Positions 35,656 to 46,500 of a DNA stretch of 64,000 nucleotides are shown piece by piece. This DNA is from Enhygromyxa salina (GTDB lineage: Bacteria; Myxococcota_A; Polyangia; Nannocystales; Nannocystaceae): NCBI RefSeq assembly GCF_000737335.2, contig NZ_JMCC02000022.1:1-64000 (forward strand). Direction: 5' to 3'. Below the pieces are notes generated by a model. That model worked only from the letters and a program-made list of their open reading frames with translations. It made no database searches and was not told the origin of the DNA. Every line of letters begins with the position of its first letter. The first letter of the stretch is position 1. Position numbers and translations under genes: made by a program.

Positions 35656-36554
35656 GCCTCCTGTCGGACACCCAAGGTCGCCCCGAACCCGTGAGGTCGC
35701 TGTTGCGGTTGCTCGACGCTCTGGGAGGGCGAGCGACGCGTGACGAGGTCGACACCTGGATGATGCCTGCATCATTCCGAAAGCACGGGGAGCGCAGCCT
35801 CTCGCAGGTGAGCCAGACGGTCGGCTGTGCGCGCAGTCTCGGCCTGGTCGAAGACGATGGGGATGCTCTCGTGCTCAGCGTGGACCCAGCGCCGAACGGC
35901 ATGGAGGCGTTTTTGGACCTCGTCCACGCGCGACTGTGCGATCCGCAAAACGAGGCGGACGACGTCTTGTTCAGGGCCTACGCCTGCGTGGTACTCGAGA
36001 CGGAACGGACGGGCAACACCGACTGGTTGGCCCAGTCGAGCGCCGCGATCGCCACCTCCATCAACAGGATCCTCGCGCACGGCGAGAGCGGTGCCCAGCG
36101 TGTCTTCAACAATACCAAGGCCCCGGCATGGCGTGCGTGGATGGTCGCGCTCGGCCTCGCCATCGAGGGCGGCAACACGCTACCGTATCTGTTTCCACAG
36201 CCAGCACAGCGCCTCATCCGGGAGTTGCCTGCCATCGCCGACGCGCACGGGCGCGGGGTAGAGATCCCAGCTGCGACGTTCATGGCCGAGATGGGCCGGC
36301 GCATGCCTTATCTCGACGGTGGTCAGGTTTACGCGCGCGTCGCCGCGCAGTTCGCCGAGGTGCACAGTTGGCGTTTGCGGGCGGGCTGGGTAACGACCGT
36401 CGTCAGCGAGGCGCTGCGAGATCTTCATGACGAAGGCACCATCGAGTTGGTCGCACGAGCCGATGCGGCGGACGCCCTGAGCCTGCATCGCGAGATCGGC
36501 AGTTCGCTGCGTTCCTTCGTCGGTGTCATCGTTCGAGATGAGGCAGACCAATGA
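35652..36554 (+). CDS. dpdG: DpdG-type protein, unknown function
   Basis: A 300-residue protein. The first ~80 residues look like a winged-helix fold ('RSLLRLLDALGGRATRDEVD', 'SLSQVSQTVGCARSLGLVED', 'DALVLS'), the rest is mostly helical with no catalytic motif. It is assigned to DpdG by its position between DpdF and the DpdH-type ATPase and by its size, not by a diagnostic motif. Its ATG overlaps the dpdF stop and its stop overlaps the dpdH start. It may connect the helicases to the ATPase or bind DNA. Confidence 0.7.
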   Translation: MSLLSDTQGRPEPVRSLLRLLDALGGRATRDEVDTWMMPASFRKHGERSLSQVSQTVGCARSLGLVEDDGDALVLSVDPAPNGMEAFLDLVHARLCDPQNEADDVLFRAYACVVLETERTGNTDWLAQSSAAIATSINRILAHGESGAQRVFNNTKAPAWRAWMVALGLAIEGGNTLPYLFPQPAQRLIRELPAIADAHGRGVEIPAATFMAEMGRRMPYLDGGQVYARVAAQFAEVHSWRLRAGWVTTVVSEALRDLHDEGTIELVARADAADALSLHREIGSSLRSFVGVIVRDEADQ

Positions 36555-39500
36555 GCTTTCGCAACTACGCGTGCTGGAAAGTCGATGACGCGACAGCAAT
36601 GCTCCGCACCGAGGCTCTCGAGAGCTCTCGGGCGGTGTTCATGGCCGTCCACTCGCCTATCCGCGATTTTCAGGTCGAGGGCGTGCTGGCGGGACTCCTC
36701 GATGAACGCAGCGAGACGGGGCTGTTGGATGCGCTCACGCGCCCGGACCACCGTCACCTGTTTTGTGTGGTCCAGGGTGAGCCTGGCTCGGGCAAGTCAC
36801 ATCTCATCCGTTGGCTGCGCTTTTGCTGGGAGAAACAGCGCAAGCAAGACCTGGTCTTGATGGTCCCCCGCAGCAACGGGAGTCTCGAGGGCGCCCTTCG
36901 GCACATGAAAGAGCGGCTCCCGGACCGCTACCAACATCTGTTTGCGGGTCTCGGTCAGGTGCAGAACACCACCTTGCAGGGCCGCGCGCGCGACTTCCAC
37001 AGCAAGTTGGCCAACAGCCTCAGCCCCAACTACTTCTCCGGGGAGGCACCTGAACATGCCGAGTGGGCAGAGAAAAATCAGCTGAGTCGCCTCATCGGCC
37101 ACCACCAAGTGATCGAGCAGTGGTCGGCTCCCCGGCGGATACTCGAGACCCTCTCTGGTGGCTCGGAGCGCAACTCCCGGGTCGAGTCGTTCACGCTGCG
37201 AGACGTCCACGAACTCGCGCTGCTGCTTCGCTCTGTGCGGGATCGGACGATCGGCCCCAAAGCCCTGCAGGCGCGCCGAAAATTCGAGCTGGAGTCTGCA
37301 CAACTTGGCCCGCTCTTGGACCAGAATCTGGACGGATCCGTCGACGCGGCAGCGGCCCTCGCGGTTGCGCCCATGCTCGTTCGCCTGCGGGAAGCCCTGG
37401 ATGCACGCTTTAATGCCGTCGTCCAGGATCTGGTCGGGGTTGGCCGCGATGGTTTGGTGCGAGCCTTTCGCCAGTTGCGCAAGCATCTCGCCAAGAGTGG
37501 TCAGCGACTCGTCTTGCTGCTTGAAGACATCACCAGCTTTCAGGGCGTGGACAAGCAGTTGCTCGATGTGCTCGTCGCCAAGAGCGAGACCGAGGAACAC
37601 GGCGGGGAGCTGTGTGATCTGCTCAGCGTGGTGGGCATCACGACGGACTTCTTCGATCAATCGATGCGAAGCTACGGCAACCTGCGAGAGCGCGTCTCGC
37701 TGCATGTGTATCTGGGCGACGCAACGGCCGGCCAGGCAGCGCAGAGCCTCTCGCTCACGGACTCTAGTGGTCGCCAGCGCTTCGCTATCCACTACCTGCG
37801 AGCCGTGCGGGCGGGAATCGACACGATCGAGCGCTGGGAGCAGAGCGGTCACGGAAAGCCGACCAACGCCTGCGTGGCCTGTCCACACCGCGGTCCCTGC
37901 CATCGTGCATTCGGCAGCGAGGACGGAGTGGGCTTTTACCCGCTCTCGCCTCGCGCCATCGATCGCATCTTCGAGTCACTGCGCGACCCCGCGGGCACCA
38001 TGAGCCTGCGAACGCCCCGGGGCATGGTCCAAAATGTATTGTCCCCGCTGCTGCTGCACCCCGAGCGGCTGGAGAGGGGCGAGTATCCCCCGGCGAACCT
38101 CGAGGGCACCTACTTGCCCAAAGATGAGGGCTATCTGCTCGGACAAGTCGAGCGGATCCCGGCGATGTTGGACGACCCCGCCGATAGCGAACGCATGCGT
38201 CGCTTCATCGCGTGGTGGTCGTCCAGGGATCCTGGGGCACAGACCAGGCGCGATGCCCAGGGGCGACTGCTGTTTGCGGAGATCGCCAAGGAAGCCTACG
38301 AGGCCTTCGATCTGTGCTGGCCGGGTGAGCCCGTCGAGACCGAAGGAGAGGAACCTGACACCCCGGCTTTGATCGCGTTCGAGTCGAACGAATCTGCGCG
38401 CGCAGATGAGGTTCCCGAAGCAGACGCCGCTCCGGTTCCCTCTCCACCAGCACTTCCAAAGTCCCCGCGGGCCAAGGATGACAAGGGCACGAGCGCACCG
38501 CACAAGGTCAGCCGCACGCAGATGGACAAGCTCCGCACGGAGCTCAAAGGTTGGTTCGAGGGAGGCAGGGTGAGCGACGACAAGAAGTGGTCGTTGCTGC
38601 TGATGGAGGTTCTCAACACGCTTCCGTGGCGCAGCCTCGACGTGCCCCACTGGCTTCAGCACAGGTTGTTCACGGACTCGACGGTCATGCTCGAGGGCTC
38701 GCGCAAGGCTAGTGTGCGGCACTTCGTGATCCCCCGAGTAGACTGGGTTCGAGAGGGGCTGGATGGCTGGCTGGCCCTGCGAACCCAAAGTGGGGGCGAG
38801 GTCGAGTACCACCGCAAGCGCGTGGCTCGGTTTCTTCGCAGGTTGAATGGACTCGTGCTCGCCCATGTCGAGAGCAAGAGTTTGGCGGCGTCCGAGGGCG
38901 GCGTGTGGAACCCAGCCGGGACTGCCGCGCAAGCCCTGTTGGCCCGGGCCTGGCTGCAGGGCCGACTGCCAGAGGATGCGTCTTTGGCCAAGCGCTGGGA
39001 GATGATCCTGGTTGAGGATCAGGGGGCGGCGCTCAGCGCCGCCAACCATACCCCTGGGTGGCAGGAAGTGATTCGCAAGGTCGGACACTACCTGGGTGTC
39101 TTTCGGCAGTTCGTACGGGACTGGGTCCAGCTGAGCCTCACCCCCGAGAAGGGAGACGACGGAATCGTCGATGCTGGCGCCATCGCTCCCGCGCTGGTGG
39201 CCTTTGGCCAGCGGCTCGCTCCAGATCTACCGCCACTCGAGCCCGTCCTTCCCAAGCAGCTGACCGAGTGGGTCTCAATCGCGGACGTGGGGCGAACCGT
39301 CCGCAAGATCATGCCGCTGCTTGCTCATCACGAGTTCAATCGCGTCAAGAAGGACATCGAACTTCTCGAGTTCGCATGCGATCGCCGAAGTCTCCCGCAG
39401 TACTTCGTCGAGGTCGGCCAGACGATCGAGCAACTCCGGGCGATGGACAATCGAGCACCCCAGGCTCGGATCGAGGAGTGGCATCGCGTTCGGCGCTTGC

Positions 39501-39850
39501 TGACAGACAAGAACATGCTCGAGCCCAGCGAGGGCAGTGGACTGCGAAAGCTGGATGATTTTCTCGGCGACACCGATCCCGATGCTCGGGAGGCGTTGGA
39601 GAAGGCCGACCCCATCGACCAGTTGGCCTGGATCCTCAAGAGTCCCTACGACAACCTCGTCCTGATGGCCTCGCAGGTGGAGATCGTGCAAGCGATCCTC
39701 GTTCAGCTCTGGTCCTACGTGTCGACCCTGCTGCAGGAGTCTCCCGGCGACGACAGTGACGCCCCCGGAGCCCTCGACGCCGCAGGTACACGCCTGGGCT
39801 GCGCCGCCGAGCAACTAACCCGGGTGCTGACCAGCGAAGGGAAGTCGTGA
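36551..39850 (+). CDS. dpdH: DpdH-type P-loop ATPase
   Basis: A 1099-residue protein with Walker A GEPGSGKSH at residues 76-84 and a Walker B-like 'LVLLLEDI' near 319-326, followed by a sensor-like region; a helical middle; a possible metal site 'CVACPHRGPCH' near 435; and a Pro/Ala-rich linker near 620-650 before a long helical C-terminal half. It fits DpdH, the large AAA-like ATPase of the Dpd restriction arm. The start overlaps the dpdG stop by four bases, and the stop overlaps the dpdI start (TGATG). Confidence 0.85.
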   Translation: MSFRNYACWKVDDATAMLRTEALESSRAVFMAVHSPIRDFQVEGVLAGLLDERSETGLLDALTRPDHRHLFCVVQGEPGSGKSHLIRWLRFCWEKQRKQDLVLMVPRSNGSLEGALRHMKERLPDRYQHLFAGLGQVQNTTLQGRARDFHSKLANSLSPNYFSGEAPEHAEWAEKNQLSRLIGHHQVIEQWSAPRRILETLSGGSERNSRVESFTLRDVHELALLLRSVRDRTIGPKALQARRKFELESAQLGPLLDQNLDGSVDAAAALAVAPMLVRLREALDARFNAVVQDLVGVGRDGLVRAFRQLRKHLAKSGQRLVLLLEDITSFQGVDKQLLDVLVAKSETEEHGGELCDLLSVVGITTDFFDQSMRSYGNLRERVSLHVYLGDATAGQAAQSLSLTDSSGRQRFAIHYLRAVRAGIDTIERWEQSGHGKPTNACVACPHRGPCHRAFGSEDGVGFYPLSPRAIDRIFESLRDPAGTMSLRTPRGMVQNVLSPLLLHPERLERGEYPPANLEGTYLPKDEGYLLGQVERIPAMLDDPADSERMRRFIAWWSSRDPGAQTRRDAQGRLLFAEIAKEAYEAFDLCWPGEPVETEGEEPDTPALIAFESNESARADEVPEADAAPVPSPPALPKSPRAKDDKGTSAPHKVSRTQMDKLRTELKGWFEGGRVSDDKKWSLLLMEVLNTLPWRSLDVPHWLQHRLFTDSTVMLEGSRKASVRHFVIPRVDWVREGLDGWLALRTQSGGEVEYHRKRVARFLRRLNGLVLAHVESKSLAASEGGVWNPAGTAAQALLARAWLQGRLPEDASLAKRWEMILVEDQGAALSAANHTPGWQEVIRKVGHYLGVFRQFVRDWVQLSLTPEKGDDGIVDAGAIAPALVAFGQRLAPDLPPLEPVLPKQLTEWVSIADVGRTVRKIMPLLAHHEFNRVKKDIELLEFACDRRSLPQYFVEVGQTIEQLRAMDNRAPQARIEEWHRVRRLLTDKNMLEPSEGSGLRKLDDFLGDTDPDAREALEKADPIDQLAWILKSPYDNLVLMASQVEIVQAILVQLWSYVSTLLQESPGDDSDAPGALDAAGTRLGCAAEQLTRVLTSEGKS

Positions 39851-40560
39851 TGGCCGAGCCTGAGACCCTCTCACCCTTGCGCTCCTTGCAGGCGGCCGTG
39901 CAGGACGGCCGACTTGCGGCCGCGGTTCGCCGCCGAGAACACGGCGCCGCTCTCGACAAGGCGTCGCGTGCCTTGGCGAGTTTCGGGGGGTCTGTTGATC
40001 GGATCGAGGAGCTGGTTCGCGTCGCGGCCACGGTCGTTACGCACATCGATGAAAACAGTCAGATCGTGCTGCGTAGCAAGCTCGACACGCTCGCGCAGAA
40101 GAGCCACACCCTCGTCGGCGAGATCACCACGGAGATCCTCGACAATTCTTGGCGGCAGCTGGAAGAGATCGACGGCCTGACTAAAGACATCAGCATGCAA
40201 CTGCAGCGAGCCTGGAACAGCCTGATCCAGGCCGAGTTCGCAACCCTCGCGCAACTCGGTGGTGCTTTGAAGATGATGAAGGCCGAGACCGAATTGGGTG
40301 AACGCATGCGAGTCATTGCCCATGACGCGTTAGCACTTGGAAGCCAGTTTCCCCCGAGCGAGACGGCACTGGAGGCACTGGCCAAGCACACTCAGGCCCG
40401 GAACGAGGTGCGCGACAGGTTATCGAAGTCCGGATCGGGGATCAGCTCGTTTCTGCTCAAGGTCGCCGAAGGTCAGGCGACGCTGGCCGATTTGGATCAG
40501 GAGACGCTGGATTGGCTGCGCAAGCAGGGGGCCATGCAAGCGTTCGCGGTCCGCCTGTGA
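39850..40560 (+). CDS. dpdI: DpdI-type small helical protein
   Basis: A 236-residue, largely alpha-helical protein (heptad-like stretches such as 'QSHTLVGEITTEIL'-type runs around residues 75-100 and 'LAQLGGALKMMKAETELGERM' near 140) with no catalytic motif I can name. The ATG at 39850 overlaps the dpdH stop; a GTG one codon earlier is also possible. It ends the plus-strand operon just 8 bp from the stop of the convergent dpdJ, so the two transcripts meet head-on with almost no terminator space. Assignment to DpdI is by order and size. Confidence 0.65.
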   Translation: MAEPETLSPLRSLQAAVQDGRLAAAVRRREHGAALDKASRALASFGGSVDRIEELVRVAATVVTHIDENSQIVLRSKLDTLAQKSHTLVGEITTEILDNSWRQLEEIDGLTKDISMQLQRAWNSLIQAEFATLAQLGGALKMMKAETELGERMRVIAHDALALGSQFPPSETALEALAKHTQARNEVRDRLSKSGSGISSFLLKVAEGQATLADLDQETLDWLRKQGAMQAFAVRL

Positions 40561-40568
40561 GGGGCGGC

Positions 40569-43500
40569 TCAGCTCCATCCCAAAAATTCCGCCAGCCGAG
40601 TCAGCACCGTCCGGCTGACCGTCGCGTCCAGCATCTGCTGGGGGAACAGCGGTGACCCCGTGTGAAGACAGGCCTGACAGCCGTCGACGCAGAGTCGCGC
40701 GCTGAGCCGGTAAACCTGATCACCGAGTCGAGCATCCGCCTCCAGCGATCCTTCCTGCGCCGCATCCTCGAGTTCGAGGTAGCAGCGGCGAAGCTGAGCC
40801 CAGCGCTGGACGCTGGGATCTCCGCCGCGGGCGAGCGCGACGACCCGTCCTACCAGTTCCCAAGCCGTGGGGTCGCGGTCCATCTCGGCGCTCAACTGTT
40901 CGCGCACGGTCCGGACTTCTTGCTGGAGACTCCGGTAGGAAAAGCGCTCGCCGCCGATGTCCTCGCTGTCATACAGCACCCGGACGACCGATTGCATGAT
41001 GTTGGCGTCGTCCTCGGGGTCGAGACCCAGCACGCCGGCTAGCTCTCCGATTCGGTCGGCAGATATCGGATCCCTCAACGACCACGTGTTTGCGAGATCT
41101 GCATCCTCGAGTAATCGCTCGAGGACCTCGTCCTCGCGCGCATTCGGACACTCGAACAGCGCACCGGCACGCAGTTCGCCGAACGCGATGTCCAGGGTCT
41201 CGAGGAAGGTTCGCGTGGTTCCGTCTCCGTGCTCGCCGTCTTCGCAGACCACGATGACGTCATCGGCATCTTCACCGAACTGAATAGGCAGCTTGGTGTG
41301 AAACAGTACCCGTCGCGGATCGCCGGCACCGTGGATCGCGAATAGCTGCTGCAGACGCATCGCTAGACCGTGCAGAGCGAGGGATCGCAGGTACTGGCGA
41401 AACCCCTGGTCGTCCTTGCAACCCGCGATTGCCTGAACGAGGAAACCCTGCATGCCGGCCAGGTGTGGTTTGGCCAACTCTTCAGCAATTCGAACGATCC
41501 GCTGCTCGGTGAGCAATGGGTGCAAAGACAGGTATTGAGTGTAGGTCTCGAGCAGCAACTGGCGAAAGTGGCCCACGTCCCAACGCCGAAGCAGCCGCTG
41601 GAGCTTTTCGTTGGTGTTCTCGAACGCGCGGGCGGTAACCAGCAGATCAGCGAGTTCGCGGGCCTGGAAGCGGTTCATACCGGCCTGCGGTGCGCCACTG
41701 AGAACGAGGAAGCGAAAGTACTGTCCTCGCAACCAGCGCCCATCGCGGGTGCCCTCGATCCTGTCGAACTCATGTTCCACGAAACGATCCAATGTGTCTT
41801 GATCGAGGCGCAGCCGGACGCCCTCGGTGCTGACCTGATAGCCGTAGAGTTGAACGGCCGGCGCGGGTGCGCCACGCTTGTGGTGGGCCGCGTGTTGCTG
41901 GGCTTCGACGAAGGTCTGCGTGTGGATGAACTCCTCGCGTTTGAACGAATTGACATCGACGATGATGCGAGACTCGGCGCCCCAGTAGATCCGGGACACA
42001 GTCAAACCGGTGCCTTGTTCGGCGGCTCCGCTACCCTGGTAGGCGTAGAGTCCCGTCGTGAGCGGCTCGAGGGCGCCCACGGCGCGGGGCTGGCCCTGGT
42101 CCCGGCGGGCATTGCAGATGATGAAGCCGCTGAGGCTGCCCTGACTCTTGGGGTTGATCCCAGGATGCTCCTCGGCTGACGAGGTGAGGTCGACGAGCCG
42201 CGTCGTGGACCTGTCGTAGCCGACGAAGGGAGTCCACCCCGCACCGTCGAACCTGCCGAGCTTCTCGAGCCGGAGTTCGCTCGGACGAATTGCCGCGAGC
42301 ACGACGTTGTCTCCGATCTCCTGGTGGAGGTAGCGAGGAAGCGCGAGCCGAAGTGCCGTCAGGCCACCGGGTATCGGTTCGAAGGTTTCGTGTTGCGAGC
42401 GGTGATCAACCGCAGCCCAGGGGGTGCGACCGCTGTGTGGGGTGACCCAGTGGGTGACGCCGAATCCGTAGCGACGCGTGGCCGTGCCCGGAGCACAGGT
42501 GGCCAGGGCAACGCCGATATCCTCTTCCTTACCAACCGGATCATTGTTGTCGTCGATGAAGCTCACCCGGACCGCCGGCAGGTTAATGGTTTCGAATAGC
42601 TGGGTGGGCACTTCGGGGATCTGAGCGACCCAGCAGGCCAGACCGGTTGTCGCAGGATTGCTGATCTTCGGCCTGACCTGTGCCCAGAGCGCCTGCAGAT
42701 CCGTGATGCCCATATCGACGAAGACTCGCTCGCCGAAAATATCGCGGATCATGATCATGGCTTCTGCGAATACGTGTGCGGGCAAATTCGGCGACGGGTC
42801 TTGTCGATAGTGGTGATTCCGCGCCGCGGCGTCCAGGAGCGTGGCGATGAGTTGACCGCGGCGAACGAAGAAGTTGCGCATGTTCAGGGGCACGCGAAAG
42901 CTCGCCGCCTCGAGCATGCGTTCGGGTCGTCGAAAGAACCACGTGTCCCGCGGGCTGTAGACCGAGAGGGTAACGCCGGTCACGGGACGATCGTCCGCGC
43001 CGCGACCACCGCGCCCCTTTCGCTGCACGAAGCTCGCCGCGTTCAGGGGCGCATAGTGCTGAAACACGAGGCTCATCTCGGGGTCGTCGAAACCGACCTC
43101 GAGCGAGGACGTGGCGAATACCACGTCGCTGCTTCCGATCATGTCATCCACGCGTTCCTTGGTCCCGGAGAACACCGGGCTTTGACACACGGAGAGACTC
43201 TGGCCGGCTTCATATGCACCATTGGCGGTCTCCTGGTGGGGGTCCCGGGCCGCGAAGAACCAGCACTCCCCATCGACGAATCGGCTGCAGGTCTCGGGGT
43301 GGCCGCAGCACTCGCGGCGGGGCGTGGACTCCGGGGGAACAGTGCCGTACCGACTCGTACGCAGCCGAGCGAGGCGATTGTTCCGCTCCGCGTCGATGTA
43401 GTCACCGTGCAAGCGTTTGACTTTGTCGATGGAGTCGAGGAACGCGAGCGCTCGATAGCCCCCACGATTGCCCCGACGGCGTCGCATCCCATGGGCCAGA

Positions 43501-46500
43501 CACATCAACGACTGGATCGTGGTCGAGGCGCCGGCCACATCCTTGCCGCGCGACTCAATCTCGGGCTGGACGAAGTAAAAGTACTCGCGCGAGCGTGGAT
43601 TGGGCTCTCGCTCCTCGGGTGTGGGAGAGATTTGCGTCACTGGCCCGCAGCCGCACAACTCTTCCCAGACACGGCCGGGCTCCCCGAGGGTGGCGCTCAT
43701 CCCGACAGCGAGGGGGCGGTCTTGCGGGTCGCGGCTGTTGATGCGCAACCGAGCCAGCAGCCGACGTAGCGCATAGCCGACCTGGGCGCCTTGAATGTGC
43801 GAGTAGATATGGATCTCGTCAGCGAGCACGGCGCGTGGAGGGAGAACACCCCTGGCGTCTCCGAACAGGCGACCACGCCATTGGCTGTGAAGCCAGCTGT
43901 GCAGAGATTCGGTGGTCGTGATGAAGATGCTGGTGTCGACTTTGCCCAGGCTCCGCTTGGATCCGACCCAGCCCGCAAAAGACCAGCCGCAACGCCGACA
44001 ATGCAGGTGATCCGGCTGGTGAGTGTCCGGCGTGGGTGTCAGCAGCAAGTCCCCCCCACACTCGCCTTCGGGGCAAGGGAACAGCGGAAAGGCATAGCGC
44101 GATCCTACGCGCTTCCAGTGGGCGCCGAGTTCCCCATCGAAGTTACTGGGGACCTCGCTGTTTTGCACTCCCAGGGTCAGTGTGGGCATCCCGTCTTGTC
44201 GGGCCAGGGCAGCGAGATAGCCGGCGAGCCGTTGTGCCTGGTTGTTGGCGAGGCGGATACGCGGATAGACCAGCACGCAACGAGTCCCGGTCACGCCCTC
44301 GAGCGCATCGATGGCTGAGGCAATGATGAGAGGCAGAGCGGCGGCCTCGGTCTTGCCCGATCCGGTGTCAGCGGTAATCACGAACGAGCGAGTCTCGCTA
44401 CGTCCGAACCAGGCTGGAAGCACCTCCAACAGAGCGCGAGACTGAAAGCCGGTCAGCAGCGGGTCGTCGACCATCCAACGCTCGCTGAGCATCTGACCGG
44501 CGCCACGCAGGACCCGGACCGTGGTTGGATCGCTTCCGAGGAGTTCCTCGAGCGTCGTCAGCGTTCGGCTCAGTGGCTGGTTGCGGGTGGGCTTGGAGCG
44601 ATCAACGAAGCGCACCTTGGTCGCGCGCACCAAGAAGGGTCGGTTTCCGGCGTCGTCTTCTCGGAAGCGCTGCTTGATGTAGCGAAGCTCGCGGGCAAGC
44701 TCGGCCGCGCGGCTGCGCATGCGGCCATCGTCGAGGCTCATCAGCCATCCGTCTTGACGCAGGCGCCGGAGTACGGGGGCGAGCTCGGTGGCCGATCGGT
44801 GGGTGATGCTGGCGAGCTCGGCAGGGTGAACCCAGGCCTCGTAGACCCCAAAGTTGATGCGCCCCTGCTCGAGATTCTCGAGACTGTTGAGCACCTCGAA
44901 GTCAGATTCGGAGGGGACCTCGGGCAGAGGCAGGCGCTCGACAGGCTTCGCCTCCTGTTGCCGGGCCACCGTCAGGTCGAGGGTGCGCCGTCCTTTGTCG
45001 TTGGCTCCCCATTCCAGCACACCTTCGACAACCAGCGCATCGACGAGGGGCTCGAGCCGGTCCTCACCATCCAGGTCGAGCCAACAAAAGTGATCGCGAA
45101 CGATGAAGTAAAAGGGGGCGTACCTGCCATGACGCAGCGCACCGAGCAGGCCTTGGATGTGGTTGCGGACCGACTCGAGATCACAGGGGAGCGGCCGCTG
45201 AGCGGGATCTCGGGGCTTGGCCGTCCAAAACGGGCCGTAGGGGCCATCCTTGAGTCGAATCACGACCATACCCAGCTCGAACAATTTCAGCAGCCCTTCG
45301 TGGATCTCCTGCTGAGTCCTCGACAGCGCCTTCGTCAGGGCAAAGCTCGCCGCTGATTTATGCTTGCTGGTCTTCGCTAGCCGACGGATCGCATCGAGCA
45401 ATTCCGTGAGTACTGGGTCGAGCGCGCCTTCGTCGGGTGGGGGCTCGGACGGGACTTGTGTCGCGTCGACCTCGAGATTGGCTGCGTCGTCAAATCGTCG
45501 GACTCGCACGGTCAGCGGAACCGAGGCACCCGCGGGCCCCATCACCGACCAGGTCGCCACCTCTTGAGTCTCGTACACGAAGTTTCGCAGCACCTGGGCC
45601 TGCTCGAACAGCTCGTCGTCTTCAGGCACCACGCTGAGCAACTGTCGCGCCACTACCAGGATGAGCTTGGTGCGTGCGCGTGTGATCGTGACGTTGAAGC
45701 GCTCCGGACTGAAGATGAAGCTCGCCTCCATCTTGGCAAACTCGGGATCGGAGACGGTGTAGCAAGCAACAATCGCGTCTCGCTCTCGCCCCTGAATACG
45801 ATCGACGGTCTCGACGACGCAGTCCTCGCCAAACCCCGTGGCGCGGATCAGCGTACGAAGCAGGGCGTTTTGGGCCCGGTGCGGCGAGACCACTGCGAGC
45901 CGTTGATTCCAGAAGGTTTGCGACGAGAGTTCGTCCTCGCGGTCCGGGGGGACCATGCGCGCCCGCAGCCGAGCCACGAGCCCCGCCGCGATACGCGCCT
46001 CAAACTCGTTGGAGGTTCCGCAGAGTGGGCCGCTGTACAGTAGTATGCAGACCGGGTTGTCCGGGTCGAGAGCGTGCCGCTCCCAATCTTGCAGACCCAG
46101 TTCCCAGCTCTCATGAAGCGCGAGGCGCTTGCTCTTGACCTCGGCGACGGACTCGTAACGGCCTTCGTAGAACACCTGCGCGGGGTATTCGGACAGCAGC
46201 TGGTTGAGCCGGAATGTCTCCGTTAGCGGAAATACCTCGATGCCGGCGTGCTTGAGAAAGCCGTAGAGGCTCGAGCCCAGGCGTAGGCCATCGATTTCAC
46301 GTTCGTGGGTCTCGCGGACTGGAGCGAGTTGCTTGTCATCACCGGCGACGAGCACCCGTCCCTGCGGCGCCAGCCCAGCGATGCTGAGCAGCCCCTGACT
46401 GATGACCATCTGCGAGGCCTCGTCGATGCACACGAGATCGAAGAGCGGGGCCGTCGGGCCCTGGGCCTCGGCGAGCCTACCTCGCTCGATCGCCCGAAAT